Assembly (NCBI GenBank): GCA_045649825.1 | Contig: JAZRQO010000017.1 | Span: forward strand, 1 to 64,000 | Direction of reading: 5' to 3' | DNA: 64,000 bases | DNA from: RGIG9115 sp045649825 | Lineage (GTDB): Bacteria; Bacillota; Clostridia; UBA1381 | In this document: in pieces, positions 14,871 to 24,670 of the stretch | How positions within the stretch are numbered: position 1 is the first letter of the stretch | Layout: every line of letters begins with the position of its first letter | Program-made: the position numbers and the translations under genes | The notes under the pieces: generated by a model | Database searches by the model: none | What the model saw: only the letters and a program-made list of their open reading frames with translations | What the model was told of the DNA's origin: nothing

Positions 14871-14905
14871 TGTTATCTGTTTTTCAGGATGTGGAGGTAT
14901 TATTT

Positions 14906-15088
14906 TTGGAACAGACTAAAATTGACAGAATAAGTGAGCTTACCCGCATATCGAGAGAAAGAGAGCTTACTGAAGAAGAACAGAAAGAACGTGCTGCCCT
15001 GAGAGCAGAGTATATCGAAGCTATAAAAGCAAATTTCAGGGGCACGCTCGAAAGTATAAAATACGAAGGGGAGGATAAGCTATGCTGA
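14906..15088 (+). CDS. DUF896 (YnzC family) small protein
   Basis: TTG at 14906 lies 8 bases after GGAGG, giving a 60-residue protein that matches DUF896/YnzC: EQTKIDRISELTRISRE, LTEEEQKERAALRAEYIEA and a C-terminal NFRGTLESI. These are small helical hairpin proteins. The Bacillus member is in an SOS operon, but the biochemical role is unknown. It overlaps the asnA start by 7 bp, an unusual partner, so coupling here reflects operon structure rather than known shared function. An upstream extension to 14855 has no ribosome site and is rejected. Confidence 0.85.
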   Translation: MEQTKIDRISELTRISRERELTEEEQKERAALRAEYIEAIKANFRGTLESIKYEGEDKLC

Positions 15089-16089
15089 TTTTGCCTAATG
15101 ACTATTCTTCGCCACTTGACCTCAGGACTACACAGGCGGCAATCAAATTTGTTAAGGACACATTTCAACTTAATCTTGCTGCAAGCTTGAATCTTCAACG
15201 TGTTTCTGCTCCGCTCTTTGTTCGGCCCGAAACAGGTCTTAACGATAACTTAAGCGGTGTGGAACGCCCTGTATCGTTTGATGCTCCTGCAGCAGGGGGC
15301 AAGGATCTTGAAATTGTTCAGTCCCTTGCTAAGTGGAAGAGAATGACGCTTGGAAGATATCGTTTTAATCCTGGCGAGGGTTTGTATACCGATATGAATG
15401 CAATACGCCGTGATGAGGATGAGCTTGATAATATTCATTCAATGTATGTGGACCAGTGGGATTGGGAAAAGATTATTCTTCCACACGAAAGAACGAAAGT
15501 AACTCTTATTGATACAGTTAAGAAGATTTATCATGCAATAAGAGTAACGGCGGCGGCTGTGTCTGACAAGTATCCCGGTATCAAATGTGACCTGCCCGAT
15601 GATATTGCTTTTGTGACAAGTCAGGAACTTTTGGAGATGTATCCCTATCTTTCAGCAAAGGAACGTGAGTACAGAATTACCAAGGATAAAAAAGCTGTGT
15701 TCATTATGCAGATAGGAAAGATTCTTTCAAATGGTGAGAAGCACGACGGAAGAGCGCCTGATTACGACGATTGGGAGCTTAACGGCGACATTATGGTGTA
15801 CTATCCTTTACTTGATATTGCACTTGAGCTTTCAAGTATGGGAGTGAGAGTTGATGAAGAAACTCTAAAAAACCAGTGCAGGATTGCCGGTGCTGAGGAA
15901 CGTCTTAATCTTGAATTCCATAGAGCAATTCTTGAGAATAAACTTCCTTACACTATTGGCGGGGGCATAGGACAGTCAAGGCTGTGTATGTTGATGCTCG
16001 GTAAAGCCCATATTGGTGAAGTTCAATCATCAGTATGGAGTGATGCTACAATCAGAGAATGTGCAGAAAATAATATTGAACTAATATAA
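15082..16089 (+). CDS. asnA: Aspartate-ammonia ligase (asparagine synthetase A)
   Basis: The 335-residue protein matches AsnA: FVKDTFQLNLAASLNLQRVSAPLFV at the N-terminus, GLNDNLSGVERPV, AVFIMQIGKIL, DYDDWELNGDIMVY and the C-terminal IGGGIGQSRLCMLML. It forms asparagine from aspartate, ammonia and ATP and resembles class II tRNA synthetases. It follows a DUF896 gene with an overlap and lies immediately before asnS, so asparagine synthesis and its charging onto tRNA are encoded together. Confidence 0.95.
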   Translation: MLILPNDYSSPLDLRTTQAAIKFVKDTFQLNLAASLNLQRVSAPLFVRPETGLNDNLSGVERPVSFDAPAAGGKDLEIVQSLAKWKRMTLGRYRFNPGEGLYTDMNAIRRDEDELDNIHSMYVDQWDWEKIILPHERTKVTLIDTVKKIYHAIRVTAAAVSDKYPGIKCDLPDDIAFVTSQELLEMYPYLSAKEREYRITKDKKAVFIMQIGKILSNGEKHDGRAPDYDDWELNGDIMVYYPLLDIALELSSMGVRVDEETLKNQCRIAGAEERLNLEFHRAILENKLPYTIGGGIGQSRLCMLMLGKAHIGEVQSSVWSDATIRECAENNIELI

Positions 16090-16099
16090 GGTGATTAGA

Positions 16100-17494
16100 A
16101 TGATGAAAACAGTAATTAAAAGTATCTATAGAGAAACAGACAAATATGCTCAGCAGGAAATTTCTATTTCGGGTTGGGTCAGAACAATTCGTGCTTCATC
16201 AAATTTTGGTTTTATTGAAGTAAACGACGGTACATTTTTCAAAAATTTACAAATAGTTATGGAAGAAGCAACGCTTGCCAATTACCATGAAATTGCCAAG
16301 CTTAATGTTGGTGCTGCAATTACCGTAACGGGAACGCTTGTGCTTACTCCTGAAGCTAAGCAGCCTTTTGAGATCCAGGCAAGGGAAATTGTGGTTGAAG
16401 GTGTTTCAACTCCTGATTATCCGCTGCAGAAAAAGCGTCACAGCTTTGAATACTTACGTACTATTTCACATCTTCGTCCAAGAACAAATACATTTTCAGC
16501 AGTGTTCAGAGTTCGTTCTATGATTGCATATGCAATTCATGAATTCTTTAACAGCCGCGGTTTTGTCTATGTTCACACACCTCTTATCACGGGAAGCGAC
16601 TGCGAGGGTGCAGGTGAAATGTTCAGGGTTACTACTCTAGACATGGAAAATCTTCCTAAGACAGATGAAGGCAAGGTAGATTTTGCAGAGGACTTCTTCG
16701 GAAAGAGTACAAACCTTACAGTCAGCGGTCAGCTCAATGTTGAAACCTTCTGTATGGCATTCAGAAATGTGTATACCTTTGGTCCTACTTTCCGTGCAGA
16801 AAATTCAAACACGACACGTCATGCTGCTGAATTCTGGATGATTGAGCCTGAAATAGCTTTTGCAGAACTCAAGGACGATATGGCACTTGCAGAAGATATG
16901 CTCAAATATATAATTAATTACTGTCTTGAAAATGCTCCTGAAGAGATGGAGTTCTTCAACAATTTTGTTGATAAAGAGCTTCTTGCAAGACTTGACAATG
17001 TAGTAAACAGTGATTTTGCTCACGTAACATACACAGAAGCAATTGAAATACTTTCTAAGAATAACGATTCTTTTGATTTTCCTGTTAAGTGGGGCTCAGA
17101 CCTTCAAACAGAGCATGAGCGTTATCTTACAGAAGTCGTGTTCAAACGTCCTGTATTTGTTACAGATTATGCAAAGGAAATTAAAGCCTTCTATATGAAG
17201 CAGAACCCCGACGGTAAAACTGTTGCAGCTATGGACCTTCTCGTACCCGGTATTGGCGAGATTATTGGCGGCAGCCAGAGAGAAGAAAACTATGATGTTC
17301 TTATGAACAGAATTAATGAGCTTGGACTTAATGCTGAGGATTATTCATGGTATATGGATACAAGAAAATACGGAACAAACAAGCATGCAGGCTTTGGACT
17401 GGGTTTTGAACGTGCGGTTATGTATATCACAGGTATGAGCAACATACGTGATGTTCTTCCGTTCCCCAGAACAGTAGGAACAGCCGAATTCTAA
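16100..17494 (+). CDS. asnS: Asparaginyl-tRNA synthetase
   Basis: The 464-residue class II synthetase has an N-terminal OB-fold anticodon-binding domain (ISGWVRTIRASSNFGFIEVNDGT) and a catalytic domain with motif 2 (GPTFRAENSNTTRHAAEFWMIEPE) and motif 3 (GFGLGFERAVMYITG). It charges tRNA-Asn with asparagine. ATG at 16100 is chosen because AAGGTG ends 6 bases upstream; a GTG at 16091 overlaps that site. The start is 10 bp after asnA. A stem-loop with a weak T tail follows the stop. Confidence 0.95.
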   Translation: MMKTVIKSIYRETDKYAQQEISISGWVRTIRASSNFGFIEVNDGTFFKNLQIVMEEATLANYHEIAKLNVGAAITVTGTLVLTPEAKQPFEIQAREIVVEGVSTPDYPLQKKRHSFEYLRTISHLRPRTNTFSAVFRVRSMIAYAIHEFFNSRGFVYVHTPLITGSDCEGAGEMFRVTTLDMENLPKTDEGKVDFAEDFFGKSTNLTVSGQLNVETFCMAFRNVYTFGPTFRAENSNTTRHAAEFWMIEPEIAFAELKDDMALAEDMLKYIINYCLENAPEEMEFFNNFVDKELLARLDNVVNSDFAHVTYTEAIEILSKNNDSFDFPVKWGSDLQTEHERYLTEVVFKRPVFVTDYAKEIKAFYMKQNPDGKTVAAMDLLVPGIGEIIGGSQREENYDVLMNRINELGLNAEDYSWYMDTRKYGTNKHAGFGLGFERAVMYITGMSNIRDVLPFPRTVGTAEF

Positions 17495-17501
17495 TTTATT
17501 G

Positions 17502-17530
17502 CAAGGCGGTTGCTGACCGCCTTGTTTCTG
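17502..17530 (+). terminator. Hairpin after asnS
   Basis: The 9-bp arms 17502-17510 and 17516-17524 are followed by a weak T tract, so termination may be partial and allow readthrough into the TPR gene. Confidence 0.55.
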
Positions 17531-17549
17531 TCAGGAGGATTATTCTAGC

Positions 17550-18353
17550 ATGAATACATTGCTTTATTTTATCATATCTGCAGGTCTTATATTTATAGGC
17601 TTTAAATTTAATCTTTTTGTTGGATTGGCGATTACTGCAGTTTTGATAGCCGTGGTTGTTCATCTTAACTATCCAAAGTATTTGTTGGGACGTGCCAATG
17701 CAGAATTCAATCAGAAGAATTATGACACTGCATTTAAGCTTTATGAAAAAGCATATAAGTCAAATGTACGTAAGTTTGATGTTGACCTTTCTTATGCTCA
17801 GGCACTTCTAAGGACTGGTAAACCCGATAAGGCTCTTGAAATAGTAAATAAGCTTATACCAATGACGGGACTTAAAAAGGAATATAAGCTTTTTGCAAAA
17901 CAGACGCGTGTTATGATTAATTATAAGCTTGGGGATATCGAAGAAGCTTACGAAGAGGCAACGGAGATGTTTGAGGATGGATACACCACTTCAAATATGT
18001 ACTGTCTTGTTGGGCTTCTTATGCTTGCAAAAGGAGAGTCGTTGGAAGAAACGACTGCATTTTGTGAGAAAGCATACGATTACGACAGTGATAACAGAGA
18101 TAATGTTGACAACCTGCTTGTTTGTTGTATTAAGAATGGTGATTTTGAACGAGCAAATGAGCTCGCAAAGGAATTAACGGAAGAATTCCCTGCTTTCATT
18201 GAAGGTTGGTATCATTTTGCACAGGTTTGTTATGCAACAGGTGATAACGCAAAAGCTCTTGAATGTTTGGAAAAAGCAAAAGAAGGTGACAGAAGCTTCC
18301 TTACAACAGTTTCTATTGGAGAAATTGAAGCTCTTGAAGCTCTGCTAAGATAG
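17550..18353 (+). CDS. Membrane-anchored tetratricopeptide repeat protein
   Basis: The 267-residue protein has two N-terminal hydrophobic segments (about residues 3-17 and 22-38) followed by TPR-like helical repeats: AEFNQKNYDTAFKLYEKAYK, AQALLRTGKPDKALEIVNKL, ANELAKELTEEFPAFIEGWYHFA and YATGDNAKALECLEKA. TPR domains mediate protein contacts, here probably on the cytoplasmic side. It has no catalytic motif. Its stop is 14 bp before rarA. Partner unknown. Confidence 0.8.
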   Translation: MNTLLYFIISAGLIFIGFKFNLFVGLAITAVLIAVVVHLNYPKYLLGRANAEFNQKNYDTAFKLYEKAYKSNVRKFDVDLSYAQALLRTGKPDKALEIVNKLIPMTGLKKEYKLFAKQTRVMINYKLGDIEEAYEEATEMFEDGYTTSNMYCLVGLLMLAKGESLEETTAFCEKAYDYDSDNRDNVDNLLVCCIKNGDFERANELAKELTEEFPAFIEGWYHFAQVCYATGDNAKALECLEKAKEGDRSFLTTVSIGEIEALEALLR

Positions 18354-18366
18354 GAGTGTATTTTAA

Positions 18367-19638
18367 GTGAATCCCCTTGCAGACAGGCTCAGACCGCAAA
18401 CCTTAGACGACGTTTTCGGTCAGGAGCATTTAATTGGTGAAGGAAAGATACTTCGCAACATAATAGAAAAAAATGAAGTACCCAATATGATATTTTATGG
18501 TCCGTCGGGAGTGGGAAAGACCACCGTTGCAAATATCATTGCTAACCGTACGGGAAAGCAGATTTACAGGCTTAATGCCACGACTGCATCTGTTTCCGAT
18601 ATCCGTGATATTGTAAAATCTCTTGATAGTTTTATGACTATGAACGGGGTGCTTTTATACCTTGACGAAATTCAACACTTCAATAAAAAGCAGCAACAGT
18701 CCCTTCTTGAATTTATGGAAAACGGAAAAATCACTCTTATTGCAAGTACTACAGAAAATCCGTATTTCTATGTATATAACGCGGTACTTTCGCGAAGTGT
18801 TGTTTTTGAATTTAAACCTCTTGATGCTTTGGCTATTGAGAGTGCGGTAAAACGCGGAATTTCAGTTATGTCTGAAAATGAGTATCCAGGACTTGCTGTT
18901 TCAGATGAAGCAATTAAACATATTGCAAGAACAGCCGGCGGTGATGTGAGAAAGGCGCTCAATGCACTTGAAGTTTCTGTTCTTTCTTCTATTCCTGATA
19001 AATCGGGAAGTATTGCTATTGATTTGTCGATTGCTGAGCAGGCAACACAGAAAAAGTCTATGCGTTTCGACCGTGATGGAGATAGTCATTACGATATTTT
19101 AAGTGCTTTTCAAAAATCTATGCGAGGCTCAGACCCTGATGCGGCGGTGCATTATCTTGCCCGGCTTCTTGACGGTGGTGATATGCAGAGTGCAATAAGG
19201 CGTATGCTTGTTTGTGCTGCTGAAGATGTAGGACTTGCATATCCTATGGCACTCGTTGTTGCAAAAGCGGCAGCAGACAGCGCACTTATGCTTGGTATGC
19301 CGGAGGCACGCATTCCTCTGGCTGAGGCGGTAATTATGATAGCAACTGCACCTAAGTCAAATTCTGCAATCAATGCAATTGACGGAGCTATGTCGGATTT
19401 GTCGGGAAAGGACGTTGGTGACATTCCTGCAACCGTTAAGGATGCACATTACGGCGGTGCTGAGAAGCTTGGACACGGCACTGACTATAAGTATCCTCAC
19501 ATGTATCCCGGACACTATGTTGAGCAACAATATTTACCTGAGAATATAAAAAATGCCAGGTATTATGAATACGGTGATAATAAAACAGAAAAGGCGGCTG
19601 AGCAGTATTGGGATGCCGTGAGAAAAAACAAATCCTGA
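18367..19638 (+). CDS. rarA: Replication-associated recombination protein RarA (MgsA)
   Basis: The 423-residue AAA+ ATPase starts at GTG 18367 with GGAG 10 bases upstream. It shows NPLADRLRPQTLDDVFGQEHL, Walker A GPSGVGKTT, Walker B LLYLDEIQHF and the C-terminal tetramerisation region ending in YKYPHMYPGHYVEQQYLP. RarA works at stalled replication forks, acting on single-strand binding protein and DNA ends. It lies between a TPR gene and lon in the same direction, probably one unit. Confidence 0.95.
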   Translation: MNPLADRLRPQTLDDVFGQEHLIGEGKILRNIIEKNEVPNMIFYGPSGVGKTTVANIIANRTGKQIYRLNATTASVSDIRDIVKSLDSFMTMNGVLLYLDEIQHFNKKQQQSLLEFMENGKITLIASTTENPYFYVYNAVLSRSVVFEFKPLDALAIESAVKRGISVMSENEYPGLAVSDEAIKHIARTAGGDVRKALNALEVSVLSSIPDKSGSIAIDLSIAEQATQKKSMRFDRDGDSHYDILSAFQKSMRGSDPDAAVHYLARLLDGGDMQSAIRRMLVCAAEDVGLAYPMALVVAKAAADSALMLGMPEARIPLAEAVIMIATAPKSNSAINAIDGAMSDLSGKDVGDIPATVKDAHYGGAEKLGHGTDYKYPHMYPGHYVEQQYLPENIKNARYYEYGDNKTEKAAEQYWDAVRKNKS

Positions 19639-19656
19639 AAGGACAGTTAAACATTT

Positions 19657-21957
19657 ATGGAAACATTCAAACTGCCGGTAGCAGTTCTGAGGGGCTTGGT
19701 GGCTTTTCCTCAGAACGACTTATCCTTTGATGCCGGAAGAAAAGAAACTATTGCAGCAATAAATGAAGCCATAAAAGGCGATAAACGAATATTTCTTACT
19801 TCACAGAAAGATGTAACAGTTGATAAGCTTGATGAAAACTCCGGATGCAAAATGGGCGTTGTGGGCACGATTACCCAGTCAATGAAGCTTCCCGGAGGAA
19901 TTACAAGGGTGATTGTTAAATGCCTGGCAAGAGCTGAAATGGTTGGTTGCGAAAAGGGTGAATTTCTTACAGGGCAGCTTGTTCCTGTAACAGAATACAT
20001 AACTGCAGATGAATTTAAAACAGATGCACTTATGCGAGAACTGCAGCTTAAGTTTCAGGACTATTTTGCAGTGGACAACCGTTTCAGCCCGGACTCATAT
20101 ATGTGGGCACTTTCTAAAAACGGTGCTTCTGCAGTAGCTGATTCAATAGCAGCTGCAGTTCCGTTTGATGTGGAGATAAAGCAGGAAATACTTGAAGAGC
20201 TTAACGTTGAAGCCAGAATAAAACTTCTTATGGTTAAGCTTATTACAGAAACTGAGCTTATAACGCTTCAATCTAAAATCGACGGTGAAGTTAAAAAGCA
20301 GATTGATAAAAATCAGCAGGAATATTATCTTCGTGAACAGATGAAAGTTATTGAACGTGAGCTTGGCGATAAAGACGGTAGCACTGAAGAAATGGTTGAA
20401 TACCGCAAAAAAATCACGGAACTCAATCTTGACAAAAAATGGGAAGAAAAGCTGCTTAAAGAGGTTGATAAGCTTGCTAAAGTAGGAAATCACAGTGCTG
20501 AAAGTGGCGTTATAAAAACATACCTAGACGTTGTTTTGGGACTTCCTTGGAATGTAAAAACAGAAGAAAATCTTGATATTGAGAATGCGTCAGAAATACT
20601 TGATGAGGACCACTACGGTCTTGACAAAGTAAAAGAAAGCATTTTGCTTAATCTTGCAGTTCGTAATTTTAATGCAAGAGGCTCAAACATTCTTTGTCTT
20701 GTGGGTCCTCCGGGTGTTGGTAAAACTTCGATTGTCCGTTCAATTGCAAAGGCTATCGGAAGAAACTATGTTAGAGTTTCATTAGGCGGTGTTCACGACG
20801 AGGCAGATATCAGAGGACACAGAAAAACATACATAGGTGCTATGCCGGGAAGAATAATGAGTGCTGTCTCACAAGCAGGCTCAAACAATGCGCTTGTTCT
20901 TCTTGATGAAATTGATAAGGTTGGCTCAGATTATAGAGGCGATCCTTCCGCTGCACTCCTTGAAGTACTTGACAGTGAACAGAATTTTTCTTTCAGAGAT
21001 CATTATCTTGAAATACCTTTTGATTTGTCGGATATTATGTTTATAACAACTGCAAATACTCTCGACACGATTTCAAGACCATTACTTGACAGAATGGATG
21101 TTATTGAGGTTTCGGGTTATACTCGTGAAGAAAAGCTCATGATTGCCAAAAAACATCTGTTCAGAAAAGCACTTGAGAAAACCGGAATGACCGGAAAGAG
21201 AGTTACTATTGCTGACAGTGCTTTGTATGAGATTATTGACTACTACACAAGGGAGTCGGGAGTACGACGCCTAGAACAATTACTCGTAAAAGTGCTTTCA
21301 AAAGCAGCTGTTATGTACATAAAGGAAAACAGAAAATCCCTCTCGATTTCAAAGAAACTAGTGGGTGAAATGCTTGGCAAGCGTATATATTTGTTTGAAC
21401 ATAAGAACCAGAAAAATGAAATCGGTGTTGCACGCGGTCTCGCTTGGACTGCTGTTGGCGGAGATACTCTTTCCGTGGAAGTAAATGTTATGGAAGGAAC
21501 AGGAAAAACAGAACTTACCGGTAAGCTTGGAGATGTTATGAAAGAGTCTGCTGTTGCAGCGATAAGTTATTTACGTTCGGTGAGTGATAAGTATAAAATT
21601 CCTGAATTTTATAAAACAAAAGACATTCATATTCACGTACCTGAGGGTGCAGTGCCAAAGGATGGTCCCTCCGCAGGTATAACAATTGCAACTGCCACAT
21701 ATTCTGCTCTTACAGGCAAAAAGGTAAAAAAAGATGTTGCAATGACAGGTGAAATTACTTTGAGAGGAAGAGTTCTACCCATAGGGGGACTTAAAGAAAA
21801 GAGCCTTGCAGCTCACAGAGCAGGTATAAATACTGTTATTATTCCTTTTGAAAATATAAAAGATCTTGACGATATTCCTGAGAATATAAAAGAAGAAATG
21901 AATTTTGTTCCTGTAAAAACTATGGATGAAGTTCTTTCTGTTGCGATTTCAGAGTAA
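19657..21957 (+). CDS. lon: ATP-dependent protease Lon
   Basis: The 766-residue protein has the N-terminal substrate-binding domain (LPVAVLRGLVAFPQNDLSFD), an AAA+ module with Walker A GPPGVGKTS near residue 350 and Walker B LVLLDEIDKV, and a C-terminal serine-lysine protease domain with PKDGPSAGI (Ser near 672) and IGGLKEKSLAAHRAG. Lon degrades misfolded and regulatory proteins in the cytoplasm. It is 19 bp after rarA and ends in a strong hairpin that also separates it from the converging decarboxylase gene. Confidence 0.96.
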   Translation: METFKLPVAVLRGLVAFPQNDLSFDAGRKETIAAINEAIKGDKRIFLTSQKDVTVDKLDENSGCKMGVVGTITQSMKLPGGITRVIVKCLARAEMVGCEKGEFLTGQLVPVTEYITADEFKTDALMRELQLKFQDYFAVDNRFSPDSYMWALSKNGASAVADSIAAAVPFDVEIKQEILEELNVEARIKLLMVKLITETELITLQSKIDGEVKKQIDKNQQEYYLREQMKVIERELGDKDGSTEEMVEYRKKITELNLDKKWEEKLLKEVDKLAKVGNHSAESGVIKTYLDVVLGLPWNVKTEENLDIENASEILDEDHYGLDKVKESILLNLAVRNFNARGSNILCLVGPPGVGKTSIVRSIAKAIGRNYVRVSLGGVHDEADIRGHRKTYIGAMPGRIMSAVSQAGSNNALVLLDEIDKVGSDYRGDPSAALLEVLDSEQNFSFRDHYLEIPFDLSDIMFITTANTLDTISRPLLDRMDVIEVSGYTREEKLMIAKKHLFRKALEKTGMTGKRVTIADSALYEIIDYYTRESGVRRLEQLLVKVLSKAAVMYIKENRKSLSISKKLVGEMLGKRIYLFEHKNQKNEIGVARGLAWTAVGGDTLSVEVNVMEGTGKTELTGKLGDVMKESAVAAISYLRSVSDKYKIPEFYKTKDIHIHVPEGAVPKDGPSAGITIATATYSALTGKKVKKDVAMTGEITLRGRVLPIGGLKEKSLAAHRAGINTVIIPFENIKDLDDIPENIKEEMNFVPVKTMDEVLSVAISE

Positions 21958-21961
21958 TTTA

Positions 21962-21999
21962 AATCCCCTCAGAGTTTTGCATTCTGAGGGGATTGTTCT
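21962..21999 (+). terminator. Strong terminator after lon
   Basis: Perfect 12-bp arms 21962-21973 and 21983-21994 with a 9-base loop. It lies between convergent genes and may act in both directions. Confidence 0.8.
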
Positions 22000-23296
22000 A
22001 TTTAATTACATTTACATTTTTTATTTTGTAAAATTCAAATATATTTATATGTTCTTTTGTAATGATTTCACCGCTTATCGCTATAGGTATAGCTGGTGGG
22101 CAGGAAACACAAGGTGTTGCACATATTTGACCTTCCGCCTGTGAAATATCGATAATTTGGCTCGGAGCCATAAATGCTTCACGCACGCTTAGCTTTTTTA
22201 AACCTTGGGGAATTGCAGGGGGAAGAATTGGTAGAAAGCTAACTGTTTTTTTAAGGGCTTGTATTAGTTTTGAAAAATCCTCATCAGTGTTCTCTGGTGT
22301 TATCATTAACACAAGTACTGTTTCGTCGGCGTATTCACATTCTATATTGTTTTTTCGTAAAAATTCCGCAAGCATATAACCGTTGCATTTAATGGATATT
22401 TTCAGTGGCTCGGTATTATAAAATGTGTATTGTTTCAACGACCATTTAAGTGCATTTATTTTTTTAATAGTTTCAGTAAGTTTAACCGAATATCCTTGGT
22501 TTAAATATTTGTTGCAAAGGTCTAGAGATGCCATAATCAGGTACGACGGACTGGTGGAGCCGAATGCAGACATTGCATTTTTTATTAAGGGAGCATAAAT
22601 ATCTTTCTTACTTTTTGAAATATGAAGATATGCTCCGCCTGTGAGAACAGGGAGAGTTTTATGGGCGGAATCTGAGCACATATCAGCTCCAAGATCTATT
22701 GGATGAAGTCCGCAGAATTTTAGATACGCTCCGTGTGCATTATCAACAAGAAGCGGTATGTCGTGCTTTTTGCACACAGCTGAGAGTTTTGCAATATCTG
22801 TAATCTGTCCTATATAATTTGGTGAGGTTATATACAAAGCAAACGCGTTACTGTGCTTAGTAAGAGCTTCAATTACCTCAGTATCCGTTACAGTTCCGGA
22901 ACATAAAGAATCAGAAGTTTCCGGATATATCCATTCAATATCAATATCAAGAAGCGCACAGGAATTTATAAAAGATTTATGGACATTTCTCACTGCAATG
23001 ATTTTTTTTGATTTGTTTCCTCTCGTAACTAAGCTTGCATAAAGCATTGCCTTAATTGAAAGGGAAGAGCCTTCTGCTGAATAGAAGGTGGCACCTGTAT
23101 CAAAAATTTCTGAGGCATTTTTTTCGCTTTGTTTTATTATTCCTTCTGCTTCGTATAAACTGTCGGCACCTTTTATTTCGGTTATGTCAAATCTTTCAAA
23201 GCCAAGAAAATCTTTTCCTTTATGCCCGGGCATATGGAACCTTGAAACGGAGCTTTCTGAATACTTTTTCAAGAAATCATATATCGGTGTATCCAT
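21998..23296 (-). CDS. Orn/Lys/Arg decarboxylase family PLP enzyme
   Basis: The 432-residue protein belongs to the basic amino acid decarboxylase group (Bacillus SpeA/YaaO type). Segments seen are RFHMPGHKGKDF at the N-terminus, TFYSAEGSSLSIKAMLYA, LVDNAHGAYL and SDSAHKTLPVLTGGAYLH with the PLP lysine. The likely product is a polyamine precursor such as agmatine, cadaverine or putrescine; the substrate cannot be read from sequence. ATG at 23296 has GAGGAAG upstream and overlaps the SCIFF maturase stop by one base. An earlier start at 23335 lies inside the maturase and lacks a ribosome site. Confidence 0.88.
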   Translation of the reverse strand: MDTPIYDFLKKYSESSVSRFHMPGHKGKDFLGFERFDITEIKGADSLYEAEGIIKQSEKNASEIFDTGATFYSAEGSSLSIKAMLYASLVTRGNKSKKIIAVRNVHKSFINSCALLDIDIEWIYPETSDSLCSGTVTDTEVIEALTKHSNAFALYITSPNYIGQITDIAKLSAVCKKHDIPLLVDNAHGAYLKFCGLHPIDLGADMCSDSAHKTLPVLTGGAYLHISKSKKDIYAPLIKNAMSAFGSTSPSYLIMASLDLCNKYLNQGYSVKLTETIKKINALKWSLKQYTFYNTEPLKISIKCNGYMLAEFLRKNNIECEYADETVLVLMITPENTDEDFSKLIQALKKTVSFLPILPPAIPQGLKKLSVREAFMAPSQIIDISQAEGQICATPCVSCPPAIPIAISGEIITKEHINIFEFYKIKNVNVIK

Positions 23297-24657
23297 TATA
23301 TATCTTCCTCTGCAACCTGAATCATGATTGCACATTCAATACGTTTTTTGAACAGTTCGCAACCGTATTTGTAAATTCCTGTTATATCACCTGTTGCATG
23401 GTAAGAGTTTGCAGCGCATCCGCCTGCACAGTAAAGCCTTGCCCAGCAATCCTTACAATCAGGACGGGAATATGCATTGCACTGCCTGAACTTGTCTTGA
23501 ATTTGGATGTTGGTTACTCCTTCATAAATACTTCCAAGCTTGTAAGCTTCATCGCCTACAAACTGATGACAGGGATAAAGGTCGCCCCAGGGAGTAACTG
23601 CCATATACTCAGTTCCTGAACCGCAGCCTGATATTCTTTTATAAATACAAGGACCGTTTTTAAGGTCAAGCATATAGTGGTAGAAGGTAAATCCTTTGCC
23701 TTCTTTTTTTCGTTTAATCATTTCAGAAGCAAGAAGCTCATATTGATCAAAAAGAACAGTGATGTCCTCCTCCGTGAGCGCATAGGGGTCCCCTGGCGGG
23801 CATACAACAGGCTCCATACTAAGCTCTGTAAATCCAAGGTCTGCCATATGGAAAATATCGTTTGTGAAATCAGTATTGTTGTGGGTAAATGTACCTCTTA
23901 TGTAGTAGTCCTTATTACCGCGACGTTTAACAAACTCTTTAAATTTTGGAACAACTGTTTCGTAGCTTCCCTTACCGTCGTAATTAACACGGAAACGGTC
24001 GTGTACTTCCTTTCTCCCATCGAGACTGAGAACGACATTGCTCATTTCACGGTTGCAGAAGTCAATCACATCATCATCTACAAGTACACCGTTAGTAGTA
24101 AGAGTAAATCTGAAATTCTTTTTGTGTTCTTTTTCAATACTTCTTGCATACTCAACAAGTTTCTTAACAACGTCCCAGTTCATTAAAGGCTCGCCGCCAA
24201 AAAAGTCAACCTCAAGATTGCGCCTTGTGCCTGAATTTCTTATAAGAAAATCAAGAGCTGCTTTGCCTGTTTCAAAGCTCATAAGTGCCCTGTCACCCTG
24301 GTATTTTCCCTGGCTTGCAAAGCAGTAGGAGCAGTTAAGGTTGCAGGTGTGAGCTATATGAAGGCAGAGGGCTTTAATTACGGTGCTGTTTTTATTAAGC
24401 TTGGGTGTAAGTTCTTCGTAATTATCCTCAGAATAAAGCTTACCTGCAGCTTTTAATTCTTCTATATCTTCAATACATTCAAAAACTTCTTCAGGTTCAA
24501 TTCCGTACTTTTCTGAAACAGTTTTTGCTATATCTTCTTTTGTGTGTTCGGGATACATTTTGATGATATCATACGCTGCTTCATCCACAACGTGAACAGA
24601 GCCGCTACAAGTGTCAAGAACTATATTATATCCGTTTAATTTATATTGATGAACCAT
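23296..24657 (-). CDS. scfB: SCIFF peptide radical SAM maturase (thioether-forming)
   Basis: The 453-residue enzyme has an N-terminal peptide-recognition (RRE-like) region, the radical SAM motif CNLNCSYC near residue 107, and a C-terminal SPASM/twitch region with many cysteines (CGSGTEY, YPCHQF, CNAYSRPDCKDCWARLYCAGGC). This matches the maturase that forms Cys-to-Thr thioether links in the SCIFF peptide (CteB in C. thermocellum). ATG at 24657 follows GGAGG; an upstream extension has no site. Its precursor gene lies just upstream with a hairpin between them, as expected for this RiPP pair. Confidence 0.96.
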   Translation of the reverse strand: MVHQYKLNGYNIVLDTCSGSVHVVDEAAYDIIKMYPEHTKEDIAKTVSEKYGIEPEEVFECIEDIEELKAAGKLYSEDNYEELTPKLNKNSTVIKALCLHIAHTCNLNCSYCFASQGKYQGDRALMSFETGKAALDFLIRNSGTRRNLEVDFFGGEPLMNWDVVKKLVEYARSIEKEHKKNFRFTLTTNGVLVDDDVIDFCNREMSNVVLSLDGRKEVHDRFRVNYDGKGSYETVVPKFKEFVKRRGNKDYYIRGTFTHNNTDFTNDIFHMADLGFTELSMEPVVCPPGDPYALTEEDITVLFDQYELLASEMIKRKKEGKGFTFYHYMLDLKNGPCIYKRISGCGSGTEYMAVTPWGDLYPCHQFVGDEAYKLGSIYEGVTNIQIQDKFRQCNAYSRPDCKDCWARLYCAGGCAANSYHATGDITGIYKYGCELFKKRIECAIMIQVAEEDI

Positions 24658-24670
24658 TGTTTCCTCCAAG

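Larger units (their letters stand above)
14392..14905. other. Intergenic region between divergent araC and asnA units
   Basis: It holds a rightward terminator-like hairpin (14586-14617) with no annotated plus-strand gene before it, an asnA-unit promoter (14725-14753), and one copy of the dispersed repeat (about 14781-14870). No T-box specifier or antiterminator consensus is seen before the asparagine genes. Confidence 0.6.

Noticed and set aside
14754..14905. T-box riboswitch before asnA
   Set aside because: No AGGGTGGNACCGCG-like antiterminator, specifier loop or terminator with that layout was found; the leader contains a dispersed repeat instead.
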